Below, one piece after another: positions 1-6,068 of a stretch of DNA of 8,581 nucleotides (the first letter of the stretch is position 1; every line of letters begins with the position of its first letter). The notes under the pieces were generated by a model, which did not search any database, was not told where the DNA came from, and worked only from the letters and a program-made list of their open reading frames with translations. The stretch lies in NCBI GenBank assembly GCA_027064265.1, contig JAMOQA010000453.1:1-8581 (forward strand), given 5' to 3'. Origin of the DNA: Acidobacteriota bacterium (GTDB lineage Bacteria; Acidobacteriota; Polarisedimenticolia; J045). The position numbers and the translations under genes were made by a program.

Positions 1-570
1 GAGGGCGGCGGCGAAACGCACCGCCAGGTGCCCGAGCCCGCCGATACCGACGACCGCCACCCGGCTCGTCGCGTCGATCCCGTGCTCGCGGAGGGGCGTC
101 CAGACGGTGGCGCCGCCGCACATCAGGGGGCCGACGGTCTCCGAGGGCAGCGCCTCCGGCAGCGGGAAGGCGAACCGGGCGTCGACCCGGATCCGGTCGG
201 CAAATCCCCCGGGCCGGCCGACGCAGGTCGCCCGATGCTCGGGGCAGAACGGTTCGTCCCCGGCGAGGCACCACTCGCAGGCGAGGCAGGCCCCGCACTG
301 CCAGCCGATCCCGACCCGGTCGCCGAGGGCGTGCTCCGTGACGGCCGACCCGGCCTGGACGACGTGCCCGACGATCTCGTGGCCCGGGACGAGCGGCCAG
401 TTGTCGACTTCCCAGTCCCCGTCGACCAGGTGAAGATCGGAATGGCAGATGCCGCAGTGGGTGATCTCCACCTCCACGTCGTGGGGACCGAGCGGCGCCG
501 GTTCGAACTCGTACGGCTCGAGGAGGGCGCCCGGGTGCCGGGCGGCCCAGCCATGAAAGGTCGTCGCCAC
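1..570 (-). CDS. Zinc-dependent alcohol dehydrogenase, CAD/YahK-like (N-terminal 190 residues; 3' end beyond window)
   Basis: Probable NAD(P)-dependent zinc alcohol dehydrogenase/aldehyde reductase of the medium-chain superfamily, cytosolic. Seen: catalytic-zinc ligands Cys42 (in CGICHSDLH), His64-Glu65 (in VPGHE) and Cys151 (in LMCGGATVW); structural-zinc set C95-x2-C98-x2-C101-x7-C109; and the start of the Rossmann fold, GIGGLG, at 175-180. This arrangement, with Cys before GG-TVW-PL, is that of the cinnamyl-alcohol-dehydrogenase/YahK/Ahr branch. The family is about 340-350 residues, so roughly half is present; the coenzyme-specificity segment lies outside the window, so NAD versus NADP cannot be read. 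The GTG start at 570 is preceded by GGAGG (582-578) with seven bases between; a GTG inside that ribosome site is in another frame. It starts 19 bases after the symporter stop, so the two are probably co-transcribed. The true substrate is unknown. Confidence 0.93.
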   Translation of the reverse strand, partial: MATTFHGWAARHPGALLEPYEFEPAPLGPHDVEVEITHCGICHSDLHLVDGDWEVDNWPLVPGHEIVGHVVQAGSAVTEHALGDRVGIGWQCGACLACEWCLAGDEPFCPEHRATCVGRPGGFADRIRVDARFAFPLPEALPSETVGPLMCGGATVWTPLREHGIDATSRVAVVGIGGLGHLAVRFAAAL

Positions 571-589
571 GCCGTCACCTCCCCCGGCT

Positions 590-1975
590 TCAGAAGTACT
601 CGCCGGTCCAGAGGATGAAGACGAAGATCAGCACGATCGCCACCGGGCAGACGAAGCGCACGAGAAACGCCCAGGCGGCGTGCCACCAGGCCCGGTCGGT
701 CCCGGCGCCCCGCTTCATCTCCTCGAGGGCCGCCCGGGTGCCCCACTTCCAGCCGACGAAGAGGGAGATCAGCAGGGAGCCGAAGGTCAGGCCGTAGTTG
801 CCGAACAGGATGTTGTTGAGATCGAGGAAGGAGAGCGGCAGCAGCGAGCCTTCGCCGCCAGAGAGTGCGGGGACAGCTCCCTGGGAGAGGGCGGAGGGAA
901 TCGCCAGGAGGAAACAGAGGAAACCGATTCCCCAGGCGACCGCCGCCCGGGGCCATCCCTTCTCGTCGACGAAGTAGGCCACCACCACCTCGAGGAGACT
1001 GATCGTCGAGGTGAGGGCCGCGATGGCGAGCAGCGCGTAGAACGCCACGGCGAACAGCTGGCCGGCCGGCAGCGAGTCGAACACCGTCGGCATCGCGATG
1101 AAGACGAGTCCCGCCCCCCCGGCCGGGTCCGCGCCCGCGGTGAAGAGGGCGGGGAAGATGATGATCCCGGCGAGCAGGGCGATCAGCGTATCGAAGAAGG
1201 CGACCGAGACCGCGGCGAACGGGAGGTTCTCCCGGCGGGGCAGGTAGGAACCGTAGGTGATCATGCAGCCCATCCCGAGGCTCAGGCTGAAGAGGGCCTG
1301 CCCCAGGGCGCCCATGATCACCGGGATCGTCAGCTGCGAGGGGTCGAAGTGAAAGAGGAACCGCAGCCCCGCCCCTGCTCCGGGGAGGGTCAGGCTGCGC
1401 CCCGCCAGCAGCAGCAGCAGCACGAAGAAGGCGGGCATCAGCACCTTGGAGAAGCGCTCGATCCCCTCGCCCACGCCGAACTGGATCACGCCGACCGTCA
1501 GGACCATGAAGACGGCCGTGAGGGCGATGGCGAGACCGGGGTTCCCGATCAGCGCCTGGAACTGGGCGGCGCTCTCGCTCGCCGTGATCCCGGCGGCGAA
1601 GTCGCCCCGCATCGCCTTGACCAGGTAGCCGACGGTCCAGCCGGCCACGACGGAGTAGAACGCCAGGATCGCGAAGCCGGTGACCACCCCGAGGGCACCG
1701 ACCGCGGGCCACCACGTGCGGGGGGCGAGCACCCGGAACGCGCCGACCGGGTTCCGCTGGGACGCGCGACCGATGGACAGTTCGGCGAGGAGCACCGGGA
1801 TCCCGACCAGCACGACGAAGGCCAGGTAGACGAGGACGAACGCGCCACCACCGTGTTCTCCGGCGGTGTACGGGAAGCGCCAGATGTTTCCGAGGCCGAT
1901 CGCCGAGCCCGCGGCGGCGAGGATGAATCCCACCTTGCCGCCGAAGTTACCGCGCTGCTGGTTCTCCGGGATCAC
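590..1975 (-). CDS. Sodium-dependent symporter, neurotransmitter:sodium symporter (NSS/SNF) family
   Basis: Inner-membrane Na+-coupled symporter of the LeuT/MhsT family, which takes up amino acids or related solutes; the substrate here is unknown. Seen: the broken first helix with AAAGSAIGLGNIWRFPY at 20-36 followed by GGGAF at 42-46, the classic NSS signature containing the sodium and substrate backbone contacts; the sixth-helix signature GQALFSLSLGMGCMITYGSY at 225-244; and ALTSTISLLE at 320-329 in the eighth-helix region, which carries the Na2-type Thr/Ser residues. Hydrophobic stretches continue to residue 458, and 461 residues fits the usual bacterial length of about 440-510. The start is GTG at 1975, giving the normal short N-terminus before the first helix. 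It lies 37 bases after the polyferredoxin stop, and its ribosome site sits in a hairpin (separate entry). Confidence 0.95.
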   Translation of the reverse strand: MIPENQQRGNFGGKVGFILAAAGSAIGLGNIWRFPYTAGEHGGGAFVLVYLAFVVLVGIPVLLAELSIGRASQRNPVGAFRVLAPRTWWPAVGALGVVTGFAILAFYSVVAGWTVGYLVKAMRGDFAAGITASESAAQFQALIGNPGLAIALTAVFMVLTVGVIQFGVGEGIERFSKVLMPAFFVLLLLLAGRSLTLPGAGAGLRFLFHFDPSQLTIPVIMGALGQALFSLSLGMGCMITYGSYLPRRENLPFAAVSVAFFDTLIALLAGIIIFPALFTAGADPAGGAGLVFIAMPTVFDSLPAGQLFAVAFYALLAIAALTSTISLLEVVVAYFVDEKGWPRAAVAWGIGFLCFLLAIPSALSQGAVPALSGGEGSLLPLSFLDLNNILFGNYGLTFGSLLISLFVGWKWGTRAALEEMKRGAGTDRAWWHAAWAFLVRFVCPVAIVLIFVFILWTGEYF

Positions 1976-2004
1976 GTTCGCCCTCCCTCCTCGGCAGGGC
2001 GAAC
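1976..2004 (-). promoter_or_regulatory. Hairpin carrying the symporter Shine-Dalgarno sequence in its loop
   Basis: A perfect 9-bp inverted repeat, GTTCGCCCT / AGGGCGAAC (reading the minus strand, 2004-1996 and 1984-1976), encloses an 11-base loop GCCGAGGAGGG and ends at the base before the GTG start. The loop holds AGGAGG (1991-1986) and a second purine run continues into the stem, so folding would either present or restrict the ribosome site. No T-run follows, so this is not an intrinsic terminator. The structure is read from sequence; the role in translation is inferred. Confidence 0.5.
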
Positions 2005-2012
2005 ACTATACG

Positions 2013-3134
2013 TCAGCCCCCGGGATGCATGTAGAGGGGGCTGTCGATCTCCCGGACCCTCTCGACGTACTCGCGGTCGGAGATGCCGTTCCGCCAGGTC
2101 CCGGTCAGCTCGGCGACGACCCAGCCCCCGACGAAGAGGCCGACGATCAGCAGCGCGTAGACGGCAGGGCGGATCCGCCACCGGCGGGTCCCGAAGTGGA
2201 GGGCATCGTTGCCGGGGCAGGCGACGATGCAGTCGAGGCAGCCGGAGCAGAGCCGGTCGTCCACGGCCCTGCGCCGCGAGACCGGGATCCGTGCCATGCA
2301 GACGTTGTCGCACCCGTGGCAGAGGGTGCAGCCGCTTTCCGACCGGTGGATCCGGAAGGGAGAGAACCAGGCGAGGAGCCCCAGGAGCGCCCCGTAGGGG
2401 CAGAGGTAGCGGCACCAGAAGTGCCGGATGAACAGGGAGGCGACTCCGAGACCGGCCAGGACGAGGGCCGCCGTCTTCCCGATCCGGGCGAAGAAGAGGT
2501 ACATCTTGATGTCGGCGACCCGGTTGTACGGCCCCTCGATCCACGCGGCGAGCTCTGCCGGGTCCATCGAGATCACCGCCCAGAAGAAGAAGGCGAACAG
2601 CAGGTACTTGAGACTCCGGAGGGCCAGGTCCAGCGGTTTCCACGGAAGGAAGAGCCTCCCGGTCAGTCGCCGGCCGAGACGCGCGAGCAGCTCGGAGAGC
2701 AGGCCCACCGGGCAGACCCACCCGCAGAACCCCTTGCGCAGGAAGAGGGCGGTGGCCACGACGACGAGGAAGATCACGGTCGCCGCGGGGTGGATCGTGT
2801 TCAGCGTGCCCCGGTAGATCCAGTCCAGGAGGCCCATCAGGCCGGAGATCGGGAGGAATCCTTCGACGCCGGGGGGACGATGGGGCAGGGGCAGGTTCCC
2901 TGCCTGTGCCGCGCGGACGAAACGGTGGAACTGGATCCCGGCGAGGATGCACCAGGAGGCGAAGCCCCACTGGACGATCTTCCGCACGCGGTGGGCGCGG
3001 AACGGCATCCTCCCGACCGGTTCCTCGAGCCAGGCGACCAGCCGGGCGAGGCGCCCGGAGGGGGGGGCGTTCTCCGGCGTGGGGGCTGCGGGGAGCCGGC
3101 AGGCGGGGGGCGTCCCGGGCCGCGTCGTCGCCAT
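2013..3134 (-). CDS. NapH/NosR-like membrane polyferredoxin (4Fe-4S binding protein)
   Basis: Integral membrane Fe-S electron carrier of the COG0348 type (relatives include NapH, the NosR C-terminus and CcoG/RdxA), thought to move electrons between the quinone pool and a partner oxidoreductase. Seen: hydrophobic segments near residues 54-72, 113-132, 170-190, 219-237 and 322-342; two CxxxCP motifs, C137-C141 (FCGWVCPVG) and C241-C245 (WCRYLCPYG); and a two-cluster ferredoxin domain, C269-x2-C272-x2-C275-x3-C279 and C296-x2-C299-x2-C302-x3-C306-P. In the first cluster Met replaces the usual Pro after the fourth Cys. The last helix is followed by a short tail ending YMHPGG. ATG at 3134 has GGAGG six bases upstream. 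No NapG/NapF, NosZ or reductase partner is in view, so the partner is unknown. It lies 16 bases after the Rrf2 gene, in the same operon. Confidence 0.9.
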   Translation of the reverse strand: MATTRPGTPPACRLPAAPTPENAPPSGRLARLVAWLEEPVGRMPFRAHRVRKIVQWGFASWCILAGIQFHRFVRAAQAGNLPLPHRPPGVEGFLPISGLMGLLDWIYRGTLNTIHPAATVIFLVVVATALFLRKGFCGWVCPVGLLSELLARLGRRLTGRLFLPWKPLDLALRSLKYLLFAFFFWAVISMDPAELAAWIEGPYNRVADIKMYLFFARIGKTAALVLAGLGVASLFIRHFWCRYLCPYGALLGLLAWFSPFRIHRSESGCTLCHGCDNVCMARIPVSRRRAVDDRLCSGCLDCIVACPGNDALHFGTRRWRIRPAVYALLIVGLFVGGWVVAELTGTWRNGISDREYVERVREIDSPLYMHPGG

Positions 3135-3150
3135 GGCGCGCCTCCTCGGA

Positions 3151-3570
3151 TCAGGGTTGGCGGGGCTGGAACCGTCCCAGGTCGCCGATGGTCGTCTCGT
3201 CGAGCATCCGTCGGTAGACCTTCCCGATCTCCTCCCAGTAGCGATGGAGGGGGCAGGGATGCTCCTCGTCGCAGGAGGGGAACCCGAAGAGGCAGCCGTC
3301 CACCGCCTCCATCGCGTCTCCCTCCACCACGTCGAGAATGTCCCGGATCGGCCGGGAAAGGGCCTCCTCGGGCACGCGGAACCCGCCGCCCCAGCCCTTG
3401 CGACCCTCGACGATGCCGGCCCTCCGCAGGTGCCCCAGGATCTTTGCCAGGTAGTTCCCGGGGATCCCCGAGAGCTCCCGGATTTCCTCGCTGGAGTGGT
3501 ACACGCCCGGCCTCGCCGCGAGGATCGCGACGGCGTGGAGGGCGTACATCGAGGAGCGGCGGATCAGCAT
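3151..3570 (-). CDS. Rrf2-family transcriptional regulator with Fe-S ligand set (IscR/NsrR-like)
   Basis: DNA-binding winged-helix regulator of the Rrf2 family, probably an iron-sulfur sensor. Numbered from the ATG at 3570 (139 residues, usual for the family): the YALHAV helix lies near 9-14, the recognition region SGIPGNYLAKILGHLRRAGIV at about 34-54, and the wing GWGGGFRV at 59-66. Ligand candidates are Cys93, Cys100 and Cys106 plus His109 (CPLH), a C-x6-C-x5-C-x2-H pattern; IscR and NsrR use C-x5-C-x5-C, and IscR also uses a His three residues after the last Cys. A GTG six bases upstream (3576) could also serve, but GGGAG overlaps that codon and sits five bases before the ATG, so the ATG is preferred. 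It is the first gene of the operon and probably autoregulated through the inverted repeat over its promoter. Which signal it senses (Fe-S supply, NO, oxygen) is inference. Confidence 0.93.
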   Translation of the reverse strand: MLIRRSSMYALHAVAILAARPGVYHSSEEIRELSGIPGNYLAKILGHLRRAGIVEGRKGWGGGFRVPEEALSRPIRDILDVVEGDAMEAVDGCLFGFPSCDEEHPCPLHRYWEEIGKVYRRMLDETTIGDLGRFQPRQP

Positions 3571-3612
3571 CGACACTCCCGGGATCCGGCGGCCGGCGCG
3601 GCCTCCGGGAGA

Positions 3613-3636
3613 TCAGGAGACCAGCATATCCCCTGA
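3613..3636 (-). promoter_or_regulatory. Candidate operator: inverted repeat over the rrf2 -10 box
   Basis: TCAGGGG (3636-3630, minus strand) and CTCCTGA (3619-3613) form a 7-bp inverted repeat with one mismatch and a 10-base spacer that contains most of the -10 hexamer. An operator of this span, about two half sites one to two helical turns apart, would suit a dimeric Rrf2 repressor and block polymerase binding. It does not match the IscR type 1 or NsrR consensus well. The repeat is seen; the protein that binds it is inferred. Confidence 0.4.
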
Positions 3637-3650
3637 GTCGGCACCCGCAA
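3623..3650 (-). promoter_or_regulatory. Candidate sigma-70-type promoter of the rrf2-polyferredoxin operon
   Basis: On the minus strand TTGCGG (3650-3645) and TATGCT (3628-3623) are separated by 16 bases. The predicted start of transcription is near 3616, about 45 bases before the rrf2 ATG. The -10 box matches TATAAT at four positions including the important first two and the last. It lies in the 90-base gap between the DUF1684 gene and rrf2, the only room for a promoter. It is a consensus match by eye only. Confidence 0.5.
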
Positions 3651-3660
3651 GCCGGGGCGG

Positions 3661-4632
3661 TCAGGGCGCGTGCGACTCCCCGTGAGCGTGGCCGAGGACC
3701 CGTTCCCCGGCCCGGACCTCGACCGGCAGGCGGTTCTCGGGGGGCGGGAGGGGGCAGGTGGCGAAGGGCGTGAAGGCGCAGGGAGGGGTATACGCCCGGT
3801 TGAAGTCCAGGACGATCGTCCCGTCGGGTGCCGGCGGGGCCGCCTCGAGGAAACGGCCGCCTCCGTAGGTCTCCACGCCGGTCGTCTCGTCGGCGAAGAC
3901 GAAGAACCAGGGCCCGGACCCGGGCGGATCCGGCACCATCGGCCAGAGCTCGCACGGGGCACCGTTGACGCGGAAGACGGCCCGGCCGGGAACCCGCACG
4001 GTTTCCTCCTGGCCGATCGCGTTTCGCACCTTCATCGCCTGCGGTTGCGGAAACGGTTCCCACCGGGCGACGATCCGCCAGCGGGGGTCGGGCGGGTACC
4101 GATCGATGCCCCGGAACTCCTTGCGCGCCGGGCTCTCCGGGTCCTTGATGCGGATCCCGATCCGGTCGCCCCGGCGGATCGCGTAGAAGAGGATCCGCCC
4201 GACCCGGGCGAGACCCGCCTCTCCCTCCGTCGCCGGGTCGAGGATCGCCTCGGTCACTTCCCGACCGTCGACGGTGAGCCGCACCTCCTGCGCCGCACGG
4301 ACCCGGACCCGCCCGTTGTCCAGGAGGAAGAGAGTGCCCGCCCGGGGGGGCGCAGAGTCGGGTGGGAACGCGACCGGAAGGGACGGGTCGCTGCCGAACG
4401 GCACCTCCTCGCCCGGGGGCAACCAGGCGAGGCCGACCAGCGTCAGCCACCCGTCGGGAGCGGTGAGGCGGGCGACCCGCTCCCGGTGCCAGGCTTCGAG
4501 TTCCTGCCGCCAGGCTGCCTCGTCGAAGTCCGGCGCCCCGCTTCCCGGCTCGCCGGAGGAGCCATCGCGGCACGCCGGCAGGAGGAGCGCCGCCCCGAGG
4601 AGGAGCGGGAGCAGCCACCGGGTCCCGGTCAT
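3661..4632 (-). CDS. DUF1684 domain lipoprotein
   Basis: Protein of unknown function, 323 residues, recognised as DUF1684. Seen: N-terminal lipoprotein signal with hydrophobic stretch 7-19 and lipobox LPAC (Cys21); GWLTLVGLAWLPPGE at 61-75; FRGIDRYPPDPRW at 173-185; and the C-terminal hallmark block around 276-301 (DFNRAYTPPCAFTPF, then TCPLPPPENRL) with two conserved cysteines, Cys285 and Cys293, only eight residues apart. The block FADETTGVETYGGGRFL at 246-262 is also typical. The last residues are His-rich (HAHGESH). A membrane-anchored location outside the cytoplasm is likely. The ATG at 4632 overlaps the stop of the upstream Usp gene (ATGA), which fixes this start and implies coupled translation. 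Family membership is secure; no reaction can be assigned. Confidence 0.92.
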   Translation of the reverse strand: MTGTRWLLPLLLGAALLLPACRDGSSGEPGSGAPDFDEAAWRQELEAWHRERVARLTAPDGWLTLVGLAWLPPGEEVPFGSDPSLPVAFPPDSAPPRAGTLFLLDNGRVRVRAAQEVRLTVDGREVTEAILDPATEGEAGLARVGRILFYAIRRGDRIGIRIKDPESPARKEFRGIDRYPPDPRWRIVARWEPFPQPQAMKVRNAIGQEETVRVPGRAVFRVNGAPCELWPMVPDPPGSGPWFFVFADETTGVETYGGGRFLEAAPPAPDGTIVLDFNRAYTPPCAFTPFATCPLPPPENRLPVEVRAGERVLGHAHGESHAP

Positions 4633-5465
4633 CGTGCCAGCGCCTCCTCGTCGACCCGGGGCCCGACCAGCAGGAGCGGGTTCGGCAGCGCTTCCTGCAC
4701 CTTCTCGGCGATCGTTCCGAGGAGCAGCTCGCGGACGAGCCGTCGCCCGTAGGCGCCGAGGACGACGAGGGCATCGCCGGGCACCGGGAAGAGGGCATCG
4801 AGGAAGTCGTCTCCCTCGGCCACGTGCCAGGAGGCGGCTTCCTGCCGGAGGTCGGGAAGACCCCGGTCGGCGAACCAGCGCTCGATCTCGGCCGGCTCGC
4901 GGCCGTCGGCGAAGGTGAAGAGCTCGAGAGGCCTGTCGGCGGCCCGCGCGACCGCCCGGGCGACCCGGGCCGCCCGGAGAGAACTGTCCGTCGGGCCGAC
5001 CATCGCCAGCACCCGCTCCCAGGGACGGAACACCGGCTGCGGCAGCAGCACGGGGAACGTGGCGTGGCGGACGATCCGGCGGACCCGGGGGCCGATGGTT
5101 CCGAGGCCGATCCGCGCGGAGAGGTCGGAAAGGGAGCGCGGGCAGCACATGGCGTTCCAGTCCACCGGGAGGTCCGGCAGGGTGGACGCGGTGAAGGAGA
5201 CCGGCGCCGTGAACTTCCAGGCGAGGTTCGCGTGGCGGGTCAGGACCGCTTCCGCGTGGGCCTCCGCCGTCTCCGGGGCATGGAGGAACTCCCCGTCCAG
5301 GGGAACCGTGATCACGTCGTCCCCGAAGTACATCAGGAACTGGGGATGGCGGGGAACGTAGACGTGCAGCTCGAGACCGGTCGCCTCGCAGAAGAAGGCG
5401 GAGGCCTCGAGCACCTCCCGCCCCATCGGGGTGTTGCGCCAGATGTGCAGGAACCGTCCGCTCAT
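4629..5465 (-). CDS. Tandem universal stress protein (two UspA-like domains)
   Basis: Cytosolic protein of 278 residues made of two Usp alpha/beta domains, about 1-145 and 149-278. The second domain keeps the nucleotide-binding signature G237-x2-G240-x9-G250-T251, followed by the usual C-terminal strand NPLLLVGP, and opens with RVLAMVGPTDSSLRAARVA, the canonical first strand and helix. The first domain ends in a degenerate GTIGPRVRRIVRHATFPVLL (122-141) without the full glycine loop, so only domain two is likely to bind ATP; domain one may be structural. Usp proteins are linked to stress survival, but the exact job is unknown. The ATG at 5465 has GGAGG (5477-5473) seven bases upstream; an in-frame upstream start at 5516 lies inside the cspA terminator and is rejected. 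The stop overlaps the DUF1684 start by four bases. Confidence 0.88.
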   Translation of the reverse strand: MSGRFLHIWRNTPMGREVLEASAFFCEATGLELHVYVPRHPQFLMYFGDDVITVPLDGEFLHAPETAEAHAEAVLTRHANLAWKFTAPVSFTASTLPDLPVDWNAMCCPRSLSDLSARIGLGTIGPRVRRIVRHATFPVLLPQPVFRPWERVLAMVGPTDSSLRAARVARAVARAADRPLELFTFADGREPAEIERWFADRGLPDLRQEAASWHVAEGDDFLDALFPVPGDALVVLGAYGRRLVRELLLGTIAEKVQEALPNPLLLVGPRVDEEALAR

Positions 5466-5484
5466 GTCGGGTCCTCCGGCGGCC

Positions 5485-5498
5485 GAGTCTACTCCCGG
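5485..5498 (-). promoter_or_regulatory. CCGGGAGTAGACTC box upstream of the Usp gene
   Basis: The 14-base box matches the one before the aminopeptidase gene (6062-6075, plus strand) at 13 of 14 positions. It contains TAGACT, a possible -10 hexamer, but the Shine-Dalgarno sequence lies only eight bases downstream and no -35 box is evident, so a protein-binding site or chance is also possible. Confidence 0.25.
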
Positions 5499-5514
5499 GG
5501 CCGGGTGGTGGGCC

Positions 5515-5550
5515 AAAAAGGAAGGGGCGCGCCCTTCCGGGCGCGCCCCT
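5515..5550 (-). terminator. Intrinsic terminator of the cold-shock gene
   Basis: A perfect 12-bp stem, AGGGGCGCGCCC (5523-5534) and GGGCGCGCCCCT (5539-5550), closes a four-base loop; reading the minus strand it is followed by TTCCTTTTT (5523-5515, sharing the last stem base). It begins 19 bases after the cspA stop at 5570 and separates that gene from the Usp gene. A T-run is present only on the minus-strand side, so termination is directional. Confidence 0.9.
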
Positions 5551-5569
5551 CCGGCGTCAAGCTCGTTCT

Positions 5570-5773
5570 TCAGCCCGCGCGGCGAACGTTGCTCGCCTGG
5601 GGACCCTTCGGGCCCTGCACGATGTCGAACTCGACCTGCTCACCCTCGTTGAGGGTGCGGAAGCCGGAGCCCTGGATCGCGCTGAAGTGCACGAAGACGT
5701 CGGGACCGTCCTCCTGCGTGATGAACCCGTAACCCTTCTGCTCGTTGAACCACTTGACGTTTCCCTTGGGCAT
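5570..5773 (-). CDS. cspA: Cold-shock domain protein (CspA family)
   Basis: Small cytosolic single-stranded nucleic-acid-binding protein, an RNA chaperone of the CspA family. The 67 residues form one five-stranded OB-fold domain: NVKWFN at 5-10, RNP1 KGYGFI at 13-18, RNP2 DVFVHF at 25-30, and the C-terminal GPQASNV strand. The aromatic residues Trp8, Phe17, Phe27 and Phe30 expected on the binding face are present. Start ATG at 5773 gives the family's normal N-terminus; an in-frame ATG at 5818 would add 15 atypical residues and cross a hairpin. AAAGG lies ten bases before the ATG, and a second AAGGAA abuts it. It is transcribed alone, ending at a strong terminator. The symbol is at family level; which Csp paralogue it is, and whether cold induces it, cannot be told. 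Confidence 0.97.
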   Translation of the reverse strand: MPKGNVKWFNEQKGYGFITQEDGPDVFVHFSAIQGSGFRTLNEGEQVEFDIVQGPKGPQASNVRRAG

Positions 5774-5793
5774 TTCCTTGGAACCTTTCTTTA

Positions 5794-5815
5794 CCCGGGA
5801 TGGTCCCCATCCGGG
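5794..5815 (-). promoter_or_regulatory. Leader hairpin before the cspA ribosome site
   Basis: CCCGGGATGG at 5794-5803 pairs with CCATCCGGG at 5807-5815, giving nine base pairs with one bulged G and a three-base loop. On the cspA transcript it ends six bases before the AAAGG ribosome site and 20 bases before the ATG. Cold-shock mRNAs commonly use structured leaders for temperature control, so a role in translation is plausible but inferred. Confidence 0.35.
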
Positions 5816-5954
5816 CATGTTGCATCCCCCGGGAGCCCCCGCTTCCCGGAGGTGACACGTGCCCTCTGTTGGCGAACGACCGGGTTACGGGACCGAGAGA
5901 TGTGAACTACGAGGAGGAGTGTGCGGGTTCGCGGGCGGAAAGGCAAGGGGAAAT

Positions 5955-5981
5955 GCGAGAAAAAACCGTCTCTTTTCTCGC
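5955..5981. repeat. 9-bp inverted repeat in the divergent promoter region
   Basis: GCGAGAAAA (5955-5963) and TTTTCTCGC (5973-5981) are perfect inverted copies with nine bases between them. Being A/T-rich at the inner ends and symmetric, it looks more like a dimeric-regulator operator than a terminator. It lies midway between the two divergent genes. Confidence 0.4.
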
Positions 5982-5994
5982 CGCGGGACGAAAT

Positions 5995-6033
5995 GGCCGT
6001 CATTCGGCCTCGTTTTCGCGCCTCGAGGCGAAA
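5995..6033. repeat. Two adjacent inverted repeats in the aminopeptidase upstream region
   Basis: GGCCG-N5-CGGCC at 5995-6009 is followed directly by the 12-base palindrome CGCCTCGAGGCG at 6019-6030, which extends to TTT (6014-6016) and AAA (6031-6033) if CG (6017-6018) is bulged. Both lie upstream of the likely -10 box at 6069, so as DNA sites they could bind a regulator; if transcription starts further upstream they would be leader stems. Confidence 0.3.
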
Positions 6034-6068
6034 CCGGCACGAAGGTGGGGGCATCGGCGACCCGGGAG

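Noticed and set aside
2013..3134. Specific naming of the polyferredoxin as napH, nosR or ccoG
   Set aside because: It has the shared CxxxCP and ferredoxin motifs, but no Nap, Nos or cbb3 oxidase genes are nearby and the N-terminal FMN domain of NosR is absent, so only the broad family is supported.
3151..3570. Naming the Rrf2 regulator iscR or nsrR
   Set aside because: The first Cys spacing differs, there is no isc or NO-detoxification gene in view, and the operator matches neither consensus.
680..3773. Long plus-strand open frames (680-2431 and 1866-3773)
   Set aside because: They lie antisense to the symporter, polyferredoxin, Rrf2 and DUF1684 genes, have low-complexity Arg/Gly/Pro/Glu-rich translations typical of GC-rich shadow frames, and show no family motif.
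4633..5148. Upstream extension of the DUF1684 frame to 5148
   Set aside because: The extension is antisense-free but lies in another frame of the Usp gene and lacks a signal peptide; the ATG at 4632 is followed directly by a lipoprotein signal and lipobox.
5466..5516. Upstream ATG start for the Usp gene at 5516
   Set aside because: It lies at the T-run of the cspA terminator and has no proper ribosome site, whereas the ATG at 5465 has GGAGG at seven bases.
5774..5818. Upstream ATG start for cspA at 5818
   Set aside because: It would add 15 residues not found in the family and run through a hairpin; the ATG at 5773 gives the standard N-terminus.
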